From assembly GCA_023457475.1 (NCBI GenBank), contig JAEWLO010000036.1, forward strand, positions 1 to 6,338: a DNA stretch of 6,338 nucleotides. The letters are read 5' to 3'. Position 1 is the stretch's first letter. Every line of letters starts with the position of its first letter. This document shows positions 1-5,266 of this stretch, piece after piece. The notes below the pieces were generated by a model, which did no database searches, was not told the origin of the DNA, and saw only the letters and a list, made by a program, of their open reading frames with translations. The stretch is from Pseudomonadota bacterium (GTDB lineage Bacteria; Pseudomonadota; Gammaproteobacteria; Xanthomonadales; Xanthomonadaceae). Both the position numbers and the translations under genes were made by a program.

Positions 1-2
1 CC

Positions 3-1103
3 GGTGGCACCGTCAGGGCCAAAGAACAGCGGTTCCGGTGCCGCCTGGTTGGTGGACTCTCGGCGGTTGCCCAGGGCCTTGATGTACCACTGCACATTGT
101 CGGTGATGTCGAAGCGGAACTGACCGAAGATCCCCTTCCGTTCCGAGGGGGTGAGCAGCAGGTTGTACTCGGCGAAGTTGAACCTGTCGGCGGTGGCGAA
201 GCAGTGGTAGTCGTCGGTACGGTCGCAGCCGCCCACGCCATTGAAGGTGGGGTTGGTCACCCCGGTATTCGGGGTGATGTTGTAGTCGATGCCGGTGTTG
301 GGGTCGGTGAACATGAAGCGGCCGGTCGGCGTGGCCGAGCTGCCGAACGACAGACCGGTGCCGGGGATCGGTACGCGCGACTGTTCGCGGGTGCTGGCGT
401 TCACCGCATCCTGCTTGGTCCAGCTGGCCCCGAGGAACAGGGTGTAGCGGTCGCCGCTGGTGCCCCACGCCAGGTCCACGCCCTTCTGGGTGCCATCGCC
501 CTTGGTGTACTCACCGTAGTTCAGGGTGACCTGGCCACCATCGAAGTCGCGCCGGGTGATGATGTTGACCACGCCTGCGATGGCGTCCGAGCCGTACAGG
601 GAGGATGCGCCGTCTTCGAGCACTTCAATGCGCTCGACGATGGCCAGCGGGATGGTATTGAGGTCGGTGGCTGCGCCCACGCCGGAGGCGGAGGACTCGT
701 TGACCCAGCGGATGCCGTCCACCAGTACCAGCACACGCTTGGCCCCGAGGTGGCGGAGGTCGACCTGGGCCGAGCCGGCACCCACGCCGCTGCCATCGGG
801 CGGGAACCCGAAGTTGCCGGAGGAGTTGAACTTGGCGTTGAGGGCCGAGCCGGAACCGGTGAGCTGCTGCAGCACTTCACCGATGGAGTTCAGGCCGGTC
901 TGTTCGATCTGTTCGCGGCTGAGGGTCTGGATGGGCACCTGCCCTTCCATTTCAGCGCGTTTGATGCGGGAGCCGGTGACTTCCACCCGGTCCAGCTCGG
1001 TGGTGGCACGGGAGGTTTCCTGGGCGCTGGCCAGCGCCGGTACAGCAGCCAACAGGCACAGCGCTACAGCGACCGCCAGGGGGCGGTGGTGCGGGGTGTT
1101 CAT
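3..1103 (-). CDS. TonB-dependent outer-membrane receptor, N-terminal part (3' end outside window)
   Basis: An outer-membrane active transporter that binds a substrate outside the cell and imports it with energy from TonB-ExbB-ExbD. I read 367 residues from the ATG at 1103 with no stop before the left edge. Residues 1-28 are a signal peptide with a hydrophobic core (LAVAVALCLLAAVPALASA) and likely cleavage at ASA-Q. Residues about 38-46 (LDRVEVTGSR) resemble the TonB-box/early plug segment of proteobacterial receptors. The plug spans about 50-190, with VLVLVDGIRW near 124-133 and the hallmark IPLAIVERIEVLEDGASSLYGSDAIAGVVNIIT at about 151-183. Beta-barrel strands follow, with acidic, Gly/Asn-rich loops; Cys293 and Cys301 could form a loop disulfide. 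The start is supported by a purine-rich GGAGAGAG 9 bases upstream. The gene lies downstream of exbD on the same strand. The substrate cannot be told from this half. Family assignment is very secure. Confidence 0.95.
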   Translation of the reverse strand, partial: MNTPHHRPLAVAVALCLLAAVPALASAQETSRATTELDRVEVTGSRIKRAEMEGQVPIQTLSREQIEQTGLNSIGEVLQQLTGSGSALNAKFNSSGNFGFPPDGSGVGAGSAQVDLRHLGAKRVLVLVDGIRWVNESSASGVGAATDLNTIPLAIVERIEVLEDGASSLYGSDAIAGVVNIITRRDFDGGQVTLNYGEYTKGDGTQKGVDLAWGTSGDRYTLFLGASWTKQDAVNASTREQSRVPIPGTGLSFGSSATPTGRFMFTDPNTGIDYNITPNTGVTNPTFNGVGGCDRTDDYHCFATADRFNFAEYNLLLTPSERKGIFGQFRFDITDNVQWYIKALGNRRESTNQAAPEPLFFGPDGAT

Positions 1104-1116
1104 TCGCTCTCTCTCC
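1104..1116 (-). promoter_or_regulatory. Ribosome binding site of the TonB-dependent receptor
   Basis: Read on the minus strand, GGAGAGAGAGCGA directly precedes the ATG at 1103. The GGAG core is 9 bases from the start codon, and the purine-rich GA repeat may widen the pairing. This site, followed by a good signal peptide, decides the start. Confidence 0.6.
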
Positions 1117-1170
1117 AAAGGAATGTTGGGCTGGGACCGCCGCGCCCCCTTGAACGCGGCAGCCCCTCCT

Positions 1171-1188
1171 TTGTAAACGCCTTGTAAA
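1171..1188. repeat. Tandem direct repeat TTGTAAA-N4-TTGTAAA upstream of the receptor gene
   Basis: Two identical heptamers, TTGTAAA at 1171-1177 and 1182-1188, are separated by CGCC, giving an 11-bp period of about one helical turn. This is the geometry used by OmpR/PhoB-type response regulators, which bind tandem half-sites on one DNA face. The heptamer shares TGTAA with variant PHO-box half-sites, but the first and last bases do not match well, and the repeat reads away from the receptor gene. It lies about 70-85 bases upstream of the receptor ATG. A regulator-binding role is inference; the repeat itself is plain in the sequence. Confidence 0.4.
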
Positions 1189-1203
1189 GATGACGGCGTG
1201 ATG

Positions 1204-1227
1204 AAATTCCGGTTTCACACGGAATTT
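1204..1227. promoter_or_regulatory. Perfect 8-bp inverted repeat, candidate operator for the receptor gene
   Basis: AAATTCCG at 1204-1211 is exactly reverse-complementary to CGGAATTT at 1220-1227, with an 8-base spacer (GTTTCACA). The half-site centres are 16 bp apart, which suits a dimeric repressor or activator on one face of the helix. The arms are AT-richer than the surrounding sequence. The site lies about 100 bases upstream of the receptor ATG and 60 bases past the exbD stop, where a receptor promoter would be expected. It could also form a small RNA hairpin in an exbD-receptor readthrough transcript. I do not recognise the regulator. Confidence 0.45.
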
Positions 1228-1254
1228 ACGAAAGCGAATGCAGTGAGACCCCTT

Positions 1255-1275
1255 GGGCCGACCAACGGCCGGCCC
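1255..1275 (-). terminator. Weak GC-rich hairpin just after exbD
   Basis: GGGCCG at 1255-1260 pairs with CGGCCC at 1270-1275 around a 9-base loop, 12 bases beyond the exbD stop codon. It is not followed by a T-run on the minus strand, so it is at best a pause or 3'-end stabilising hairpin, not a clear intrinsic terminator. Partial readthrough into the receptor gene is therefore plausible. Confidence 0.25.
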
Positions 1276-1287
1276 ACGCGGGAACGA

Positions 1288-1692
1288 TCATTTCACGATC
1301 GTGATGCGCTCCAGATGCGCGTTGCTGGCCGCCGCCAGGACCTTGGCCAGTACGTCGTATTCGGCATCAGCGTCTGTGTCGATACGCACCAGCGGCTGGT
1401 TGCCCGCCGTGTCCAGCGCCACGCCGCGCATCCTCGACTGCAGCGCGACCACCGTGATCGGCTGGCCGTTCCAGGTGATCTGGTTGCTGGCGTCCACGTG
1501 CAGGTCGATGGGCGATGGGGGCGTGCCTGGCGGGAACTGGTCGGTACGCTGCGGCAGGTTGACCGGGATGGGCACCGAAACCAGCGGCGCGGTCACGATG
1601 AAGATGATGAGCAGGACGAGCATGACGTCGACCAGCGGGGTGACGTTGATGTCGGCCAGGGGGCCGGAGGTGCCTTGTGCGCTGAATGCCAT
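1288..1692 (-). CDS. exbD: ExbD-type biopolymer transport protein (TonB energy transduction)
   Basis: An inner-membrane partner of ExbB and TonB that couples the proton gradient to outer-membrane transport. The protein has 134 residues, close to E. coli ExbD (141). A short cytoplasmic N-terminus (1-14) precedes the motif DINVTPLVDVMLVLLIIFIV (14-33), one transmembrane helix (about 18-39) and a periplasmic domain (40-134). Asp22 matches the essential membrane aspartate, Asp25 in E. coli. DINVTP and VDVMLV favour ExbD over TolR, which usually has EINIVP-LLDVLLV. VNLPQ after the helix is also typical. The open frame extends far upstream, but the ATG at 1692 is chosen because GGGGAAA stands just before it and the homology starts there. 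No exbB or tonB adjoins it; slt is divergent upstream and a TonB-dependent receptor follows 184 bp downstream. It may be an extra copy using ExbB encoded elsewhere. Confidence 0.93.
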   Translation of the reverse strand: MAFSAQGTSGPLADINVTPLVDVMLVLLIIFIVTAPLVSVPIPVNLPQRTDQFPPGTPPSPIDLHVDASNQITWNGQPITVVALQSRMRGVALDTAGNQPLVRIDTDADAEYDVLAKVLAAASNAHLERITIVK

Positions 1693-1704
1693 GGTGCTTT
1701 CCCC
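1693..1704 (-). promoter_or_regulatory. Ribosome binding site of exbD
   Basis: On the minus strand GGGGAAAGCACC directly precedes the ATG at 1692. The G-rich core sits 5-8 bases from the start. It fixes the exbD start in a reading frame that stays open for hundreds of codons upstream through the intergenic region and antisense to slt. Confidence 0.6.
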
Positions 1705-1777
1705 GTGTTCGAACAGTGAAGGTCCGTGAGGGCCGGCCAACGTTATGCCCGCCTTCCCTGGCGTGCCCCCTTCGGGC

Positions 1778-1824
1778 CGGCGCTTTGCGCCGTTGAGAAC
1801 GGCTCCTGCCGTTCTCTTCGGCGC
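1778..1824. repeat. Strong dyad with two mutually exclusive pairings, between exbD and slt
   Basis: A 9-bp perfect stem, GAGAACGGC (1795-1803) with GCCGTTCTC (1808-1816), closes on a TCCT loop. A second stem lies outside a TT/TT internal loop: GCGCCG (1787-1792) with CGGCGC (1819-1824). The same GCGCCG arm can instead pair with an identical CGGCGC at 1778-1783 across a TTT loop, so the outer helix has two exclusive partners. The structure lies about 85-130 bases upstream of the exbD ATG and could sit in its 5' leader, or it may be a dispersed palindromic repeat unit. A TTTTT at 1836-1840 lies 11 bases past the dyad on the plus strand, too far for a standard terminator. Confidence 0.5.
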
Positions 1825-1876
1825 TACCGGTGACGTTTTTCCGAGTGCGGTGAAGAACCCGCAGCCAGACAGTACG

Positions 1877-1910
1877 CCTTGCGCTCGTCCCTGTTCAGGG
1901 CAGCGCAAGG
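1877..1910. repeat. Interrupted 9-bp inverted repeat upstream of slt
   Basis: CCTTGCGCT (1877-1885) is perfectly complementary to AGCGCAAGG (1902-1910). Inside, CCCT (1889-1892) pairs with AGGG (1897-1900) around GTTC, leaving a small asymmetric bulge (CGT against C). The dyad ends 64 bases before the slt ATG. If slt is transcribed from its ATG, the dyad lies upstream of the promoter and would act as DNA (operator) or belong to a leader on the opposite strand; with an earlier start it would be a leader hairpin. No function is assignable from sequence alone. Confidence 0.4.
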
Positions 1911-1962
1911 TGCCGTTCATCCGCCGGTTGGCTTGCCTACGTCCGCCTCCACGCCTGCCCGC

Positions 1963-1977
1963 TATCCTTCCGGCATG
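1963..1977 (+). promoter_or_regulatory. Candidate -10 element giving a leaderless slt transcript
   Basis: TATCCT at 1963-1968 fits a TAnnnT -10 hexamer and ends exactly six bases before the ATG at 1975, so the expected transcription start would coincide with the A of ATG. No purine-rich Shine-Dalgarno precedes the ATG. No good -35 stands 17 bp further upstream, so promoter strength is uncertain. Confidence 0.4.
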
Positions 1978-3945
1978 AACCGACTTCCCCTGCTCCTTCT
2001 CAGCGCGGCCACCGGACTGGCCGTGAGCGCCACCGCCACCGCCCAGAACCTGGACGCGCAGCGCGCGCAGATGAAATCCGCCCTCGAACGGGCCGAGCGC
2101 GGCCAGCTCGACCCGGGCAGCACGGCCGGCCTGAGCCGGCATCCGCTGTATGGCTGGCTGGAGTACGCCAACCTGCGCCGCAACATCGACACGGTGACCA
2201 CCCCGCAGGCGCAGGATTTCCTCAAGCGCTACGACGGCCAGGCCGTCGCCGCCAGCTTCCGCAGCGTCTGGCTGCCGGCCGTGGCCCGCCGCGAAGACTG
2301 GCCCACGTTGCTGGCGAACTGGGTCCCCACCGACAATGTCGGCCTCAAATGTGCACAGCTCAACGCACGTCAGGCTACCGGCAAGGCAGATGCGGCCTGG
2401 GTAGGCGAGGCGCAGGCGATCTGGCGCAGTACCGGAAAGTCCCTGCCGGACGCGTGCGACGGCGTGTTCGCCGTGCTGGATGCCAAGGGGGGGCTGAACG
2501 CCGAAATGCGTTGGGCCCGCATCGACGCCGCCGCCGACGAGCAGCAACCCGGTGTGATGCGCAGTGCAGCGCGCGGCCTGCCTGCGGCGGATCTGACGAT
2601 GGCCAACAGCTATGCCGCGTTTGTCGACAAGCCCAACGCCAGCGCGCTGAACTGGCCGCGCAACGAGCGCAGCCGGCGCATCGCCACGGATGGCCTGGCC
2701 AAGCTGGCCAAGGCCGACCCCGATGCCACCGAGCAGCAGCTGCCGCAGTATGCGAGCGCGCTGGGACTGAGCCCTGCGCAGCAGGCGCAGGTGAAGTACC
2801 AGATCGCCTTGTGGACGGTAGCGTCGTATCTGCCCGATTCCGCCCGCCGCCTCAATGCGGTGCCAGACTCGGCCTACGACGAACGCCTGCACGAATGGCG
2901 CGCGCGCGAAGCGCTCTCGCGCGGCGACTGGCCGGCGGCGCTGACCGCCATCCGCAAGATGGCTCCGAAGCAGCGCAATGATTCGCGCTGGCGCTATTTC
3001 GAAGCGCGCATGCTGGACAAGACCGGCAAGCGCGCAGACGCCCAGCCGCTGTACCGCGAGGCCGCACGCTCGGCGACCTTCCATGGCTTCCTCGCTGCCG
3101 ACCAGCTGGGCCTGGACAGCTACACCCTGTGTCCCTGGGAACCCAACGACAGCAAGCAGGCGCAGGCAACCATTGCCCGCGACCCGGCCATCATGCGGGC
3201 GATGGAGCTGTTCAAGATCGAACGCAACGGCTGGGCCGTTGCCGAATGGAACGACGCACTGAGCCGCTTCGATGCCAACCAGCGCCGGATGGCGGTGGAA
3301 GTCGCACAGGACAATGGGTGGTTCGATCGCGCGGTGTTCTCGCTGGGCAAGACCCCCGACGAACAGCGCCTGTACAGCCTGCGCTTCCCGCTGCACCACG
3401 ACGAGGCGATCCGCCGCGAGTCCGCGCGCCATGCGATCGATCCGGCCTGGGTGGCAGCGGAGATCCGCGCCGAAAGCATCTTCAATCCGAAGGCGCGCTC
3501 ACCGGCCAATGCGATGGGGCTGATGCAGGTACTGCCGGCCACCGGGGCCAGCGTGGCCAGGTCCATCGGCATGCTGAACTATGGGGGTGCCGCCAGCCTG
3601 TACGACGCCGATACCAACATCGCGCTGGGCACGGCCTATCTGCGCCAGCTGATGAACAAGTACGAGGGACTGCCCTACGTGACGATCGCCGCGTACAACG
3701 CCGGCCCGACACCGACCGCGCGTTGGCAGTCGCAGCGGCCCGGTTTCGATCCGGATGTCTGGATCGAAACGATCAGTTACAAGGAAACGCGCGAATACGT
3801 GGCGCGGATACTGGCCTTCAGTGTGATCTACGACTGGCGCTTGAACGGTAACGCGTTGCCGGTGACGGACCGGATGAACGGGAAGCTGCAGGCGAAGCGG
3901 AGGGCGCTGACGTGCCCGACCAACGCGGAAACGAACGCCGACTGA
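1975..3945 (+). CDS. slt: Soluble lytic murein transglycosylase, Slt70 type (family 1A)
   Basis: A periplasmic enzyme that cleaves the MurNAc-GlcNAc bond of peptidoglycan, forming 1,6-anhydro-MurNAc ends for wall turnover and insertion of envelope machines. It has 656 residues, against about 645 for E. coli Slt70. Residues 1-23 are a signal peptide (MNRLPLLLLSAATGLAVSATATA, cut before QN). A long Ala-rich alpha-superhelix follows (about 25-395), then a linker helical domain (about 400-470) and the lysozyme-like catalytic domain (about 475-645). Glu500 in EIRAES matches the catalytic acid in the ES motif; AMGLMQ (513-518), AAYNAGP (572-578) and ETREYV (604-609) are the other family motifs, all intact. 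The ATG at 1975 is chosen because the signal peptide begins there; a TTG at 1879 would bury it. There is no Shine-Dalgarno. exbD is divergent upstream and cca follows 69 bp downstream. Confidence 0.95.
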   Translation: MNRLPLLLLSAATGLAVSATATAQNLDAQRAQMKSALERAERGQLDPGSTAGLSRHPLYGWLEYANLRRNIDTVTTPQAQDFLKRYDGQAVAASFRSVWLPAVARREDWPTLLANWVPTDNVGLKCAQLNARQATGKADAAWVGEAQAIWRSTGKSLPDACDGVFAVLDAKGGLNAEMRWARIDAAADEQQPGVMRSAARGLPAADLTMANSYAAFVDKPNASALNWPRNERSRRIATDGLAKLAKADPDATEQQLPQYASALGLSPAQQAQVKYQIALWTVASYLPDSARRLNAVPDSAYDERLHEWRAREALSRGDWPAALTAIRKMAPKQRNDSRWRYFEARMLDKTGKRADAQPLYREAARSATFHGFLAADQLGLDSYTLCPWEPNDSKQAQATIARDPAIMRAMELFKIERNGWAVAEWNDALSRFDANQRRMAVEVAQDNGWFDRAVFSLGKTPDEQRLYSLRFPLHHDEAIRRESARHAIDPAWVAAEIRAESIFNPKARSPANAMGLMQVLPATGASVARSIGMLNYGGAASLYDADTNIALGTAYLRQLMNKYEGLPYVTIAAYNAGPTPTARWQSQRPGFDPDVWIETISYKETREYVARILAFSVIYDWRLNGNALPVTDRMNGKLQAKRRALTCPTNAETNAD

Positions 3946-4002
3946 GGGGAAAACGCATCATCCGCGTCAACCCGTCCGCCGGTGCCGTGACCACGAATCA
4001 GG

Positions 4003-4017
4003 CATCATGTCCGCATG
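4003..4017 (+). promoter_or_regulatory. Candidate -10 element giving a leaderless cca transcript
   Basis: CATCAT at 4003-4008 ends six bases (GTCCGC) before the cca ATG, the same spacing as TATCCT before slt. The match to TAnnnT is weaker because the first base is C. Only a poor CAGG, about 12 bases upstream, could serve as Shine-Dalgarno. The hexamer is part of a GCATCAT repeated at 3955-3961 and 4002-4008. Cca may otherwise be read through from slt, since no terminator is visible between them. Confidence 0.3.
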
Positions 4018-5238
4018 AAGATCTATCTCGTTGGCGGCGCGGTGCGCGACCGTCTGCTCAAGCGCACGCCGGGCGACCATGACTGGGTCGTGGTCGGTGC
4101 CACCCAGGCGCAGATGGAAGCGCAGGGCTACAAGGCCGTGGGCGCGGATTTCCCCGTGTTCCTTCACCCGGAAACCGGCGAGGAATATGCACTGGCCCGG
4201 ACCGAGCGAAAATCCGGGCGGGGCTACCGCGGCTTCGTGGTTGATGCCGATCCTTCCGTGACGCTGGAAGACGATCTGCTGCGTCGTGATTTCACCATCA
4301 ATGCGATTGCCTGCGACGAGGCGACAGGTCGGCTGGTGGACCCCTACGGCGGAGCGCGCGATATCGAAGCGCGCGTGCTGCGTCATGTTGGCCCTGCCTT
4401 CGTGGAGGATCCCCTGCGCGTGCTCCGCGCGGCGCGCTTCATGGCGCGCTTCGCGCCGCTTGGCTTCACCGTGGCCGAGGAAACGATGGAGCTGATGCGT
4501 GGGATCGCCGCCAGCGGTGAGCTCGATGCGCTGGTTCCCGAGCGCGTATGGCAGGAGCTGCGGCGTGCGCTGACCTGCGCGCAGCCCTCGGCGTTCCTGC
4601 GCACCCTGCACGACTGCGGCGCGCTCACGGCGATTCTGCCCGAGCTGGAAGCGCTGTACGGCGTGCCGCAGCGCGCCGAGTTCCACCCGGAAGTGGACAC
4701 CGGCGTGCACCAGGAAATGGTCAGCGACATGGCTGCCCGGCTTGCGCCCGGTGACGATCTGGTGGGCTTCGCCGCCCTTACCCATGATCTGGGCAAGGGC
4801 CTCACGCCCAGGGATGAGTGGCCGCGTCATGTGATGCACGAACAACGCGGGCTGGCCCCGCTGCAGTCACTGTGCGAGCGCCTGAAAGTTCCGGTGGAGC
4901 ATCGACAGCTGGCCGAAGCCGTGTGCCGTGACCACCTCAACGTCCATCGCATCGACGAATTGCGCGACAGCACGATCCTGGAGCTGCTCGGCCGTTTCGA
5001 CGCTTTCCGCAGGCCCGAGCGCATCGCCCGCATCGCGCTGTGCTGTGAAGCAGACAAGCGCGGGCGGCTGGGCTTTGAAGACAGCGACTATCCGCAGGGC
5101 GAAACGCTCCGGCGGGTGCATGCGGCCGCCGTTGCGGTACAGGCGCGCGATCTGGATCTGACGCATCTCAAGGGACCGGCGGTGGGCACCGCGCTTGCCA
5201 AAGCGCGTACCGCGGCCATTGCCGCGGCGCGACGCTAA
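4015..5238 (+). CDS. cca: Multifunctional CCA-adding tRNA nucleotidyltransferase with HD domain
   Basis: A cytoplasmic class II nucleotidyltransferase that adds or repairs the 3'-CCA of tRNA without a template, using CTP and ATP. It has 407 residues, against 412 for E. coli Cca, and reads almost collinearly with it. The head domain holds GGAVRD (7-12) and the metal-binding pair Asp21/Asp23 in DHDW. RRDFTINA (90-97) is motif B, EDPLR (131-135) is the base-selecting motif D, and ERVW (176-179) begins the next conserved helix. The C-terminal HD domain has HDLGKGLTP with His257-Asp258, the site known in E. coli to give phosphatase and 2',3'-cyclic phosphodiesterase activity, and DYPQG near the end. 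The usual glycine-proline after the HxH segment is here HVMHEQRG, a variation from E. coli. The start matches the family's MKIYLVGG. It follows slt by 69 bp and converges with the autotransporter gene, with 28 bp between stops. Confidence 0.97.
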   Translation: MKIYLVGGAVRDRLLKRTPGDHDWVVVGATQAQMEAQGYKAVGADFPVFLHPETGEEYALARTERKSGRGYRGFVVDADPSVTLEDDLLRRDFTINAIACDEATGRLVDPYGGARDIEARVLRHVGPAFVEDPLRVLRAARFMARFAPLGFTVAEETMELMRGIAASGELDALVPERVWQELRRALTCAQPSAFLRTLHDCGALTAILPELEALYGVPQRAEFHPEVDTGVHQEMVSDMAARLAPGDDLVGFAALTHDLGKGLTPRDEWPRHVMHEQRGLAPLQSLCERLKVPVEHRQLAEAVCRDHLNVHRIDELRDSTILELLGRFDAFRRPERIARIALCCEADKRGRLGFEDSDYPQGETLRRVHAAAVAVQARDLDLTHLKGPAVGTALAKARTAAIAAARR

Positions 5239-5253
5239 CGACGTCGCAGCGTC
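5231..5253. terminator. Weak hairpin between the convergent cca and autotransporter genes
   Basis: GACGCT (5231-5236) pairs with AGCGTC (5248-5253), overlapping the cca stop codon, with a self-complementary CGACGTCG in the loop region. Only TT follows on the plus strand and there is no T-run on the minus strand. It is placed where a shared terminator is needed in the 28-bp gap, but the sequence is only weakly terminator-like; Rho or overlapping 3' ends are alternatives. Confidence 0.3.
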
Positions 5254-5266
5254 TTGCCCTGCCCGG

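Noticed and set aside
204..1187. Plus-strand open frame of 327 codons over the receptor gene
   Set aside because: Its translation is low-complexity Ala/Gly/Val/Arg-rich, with no recognisable motif, and it is antisense to a clear TonB-dependent receptor.
1826..1840. Intrinsic terminator formed by the 1787-1824 hairpin and TTTTT at 1836
   Set aside because: The T-run starts 11 bases past the stem, and no plus-strand gene ends there; the exbD and slt genes are divergent.
1879..1974. N-terminal extension of slt from a TTG at 1879
   Set aside because: It would put 32 non-hydrophobic residues before a good signal peptide and runs through the intergenic dyad.
1693..3432. Long minus-strand open frame continuing upstream of exbD, antisense to slt
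   Set aside because: It has no homology-like content and opposes the well-supported slt gene. ExbD similarity and a ribosome binding site begin at 1692. High GC leaves few stop codons, which explains the openness.
3967..4845. Minus-strand open frame of 292 codons opposite cca
   Set aside because: It is antisense to an unmistakable cca coding sequence and composed of GC-rich mirror codons (His/Arg/Gly-rich).
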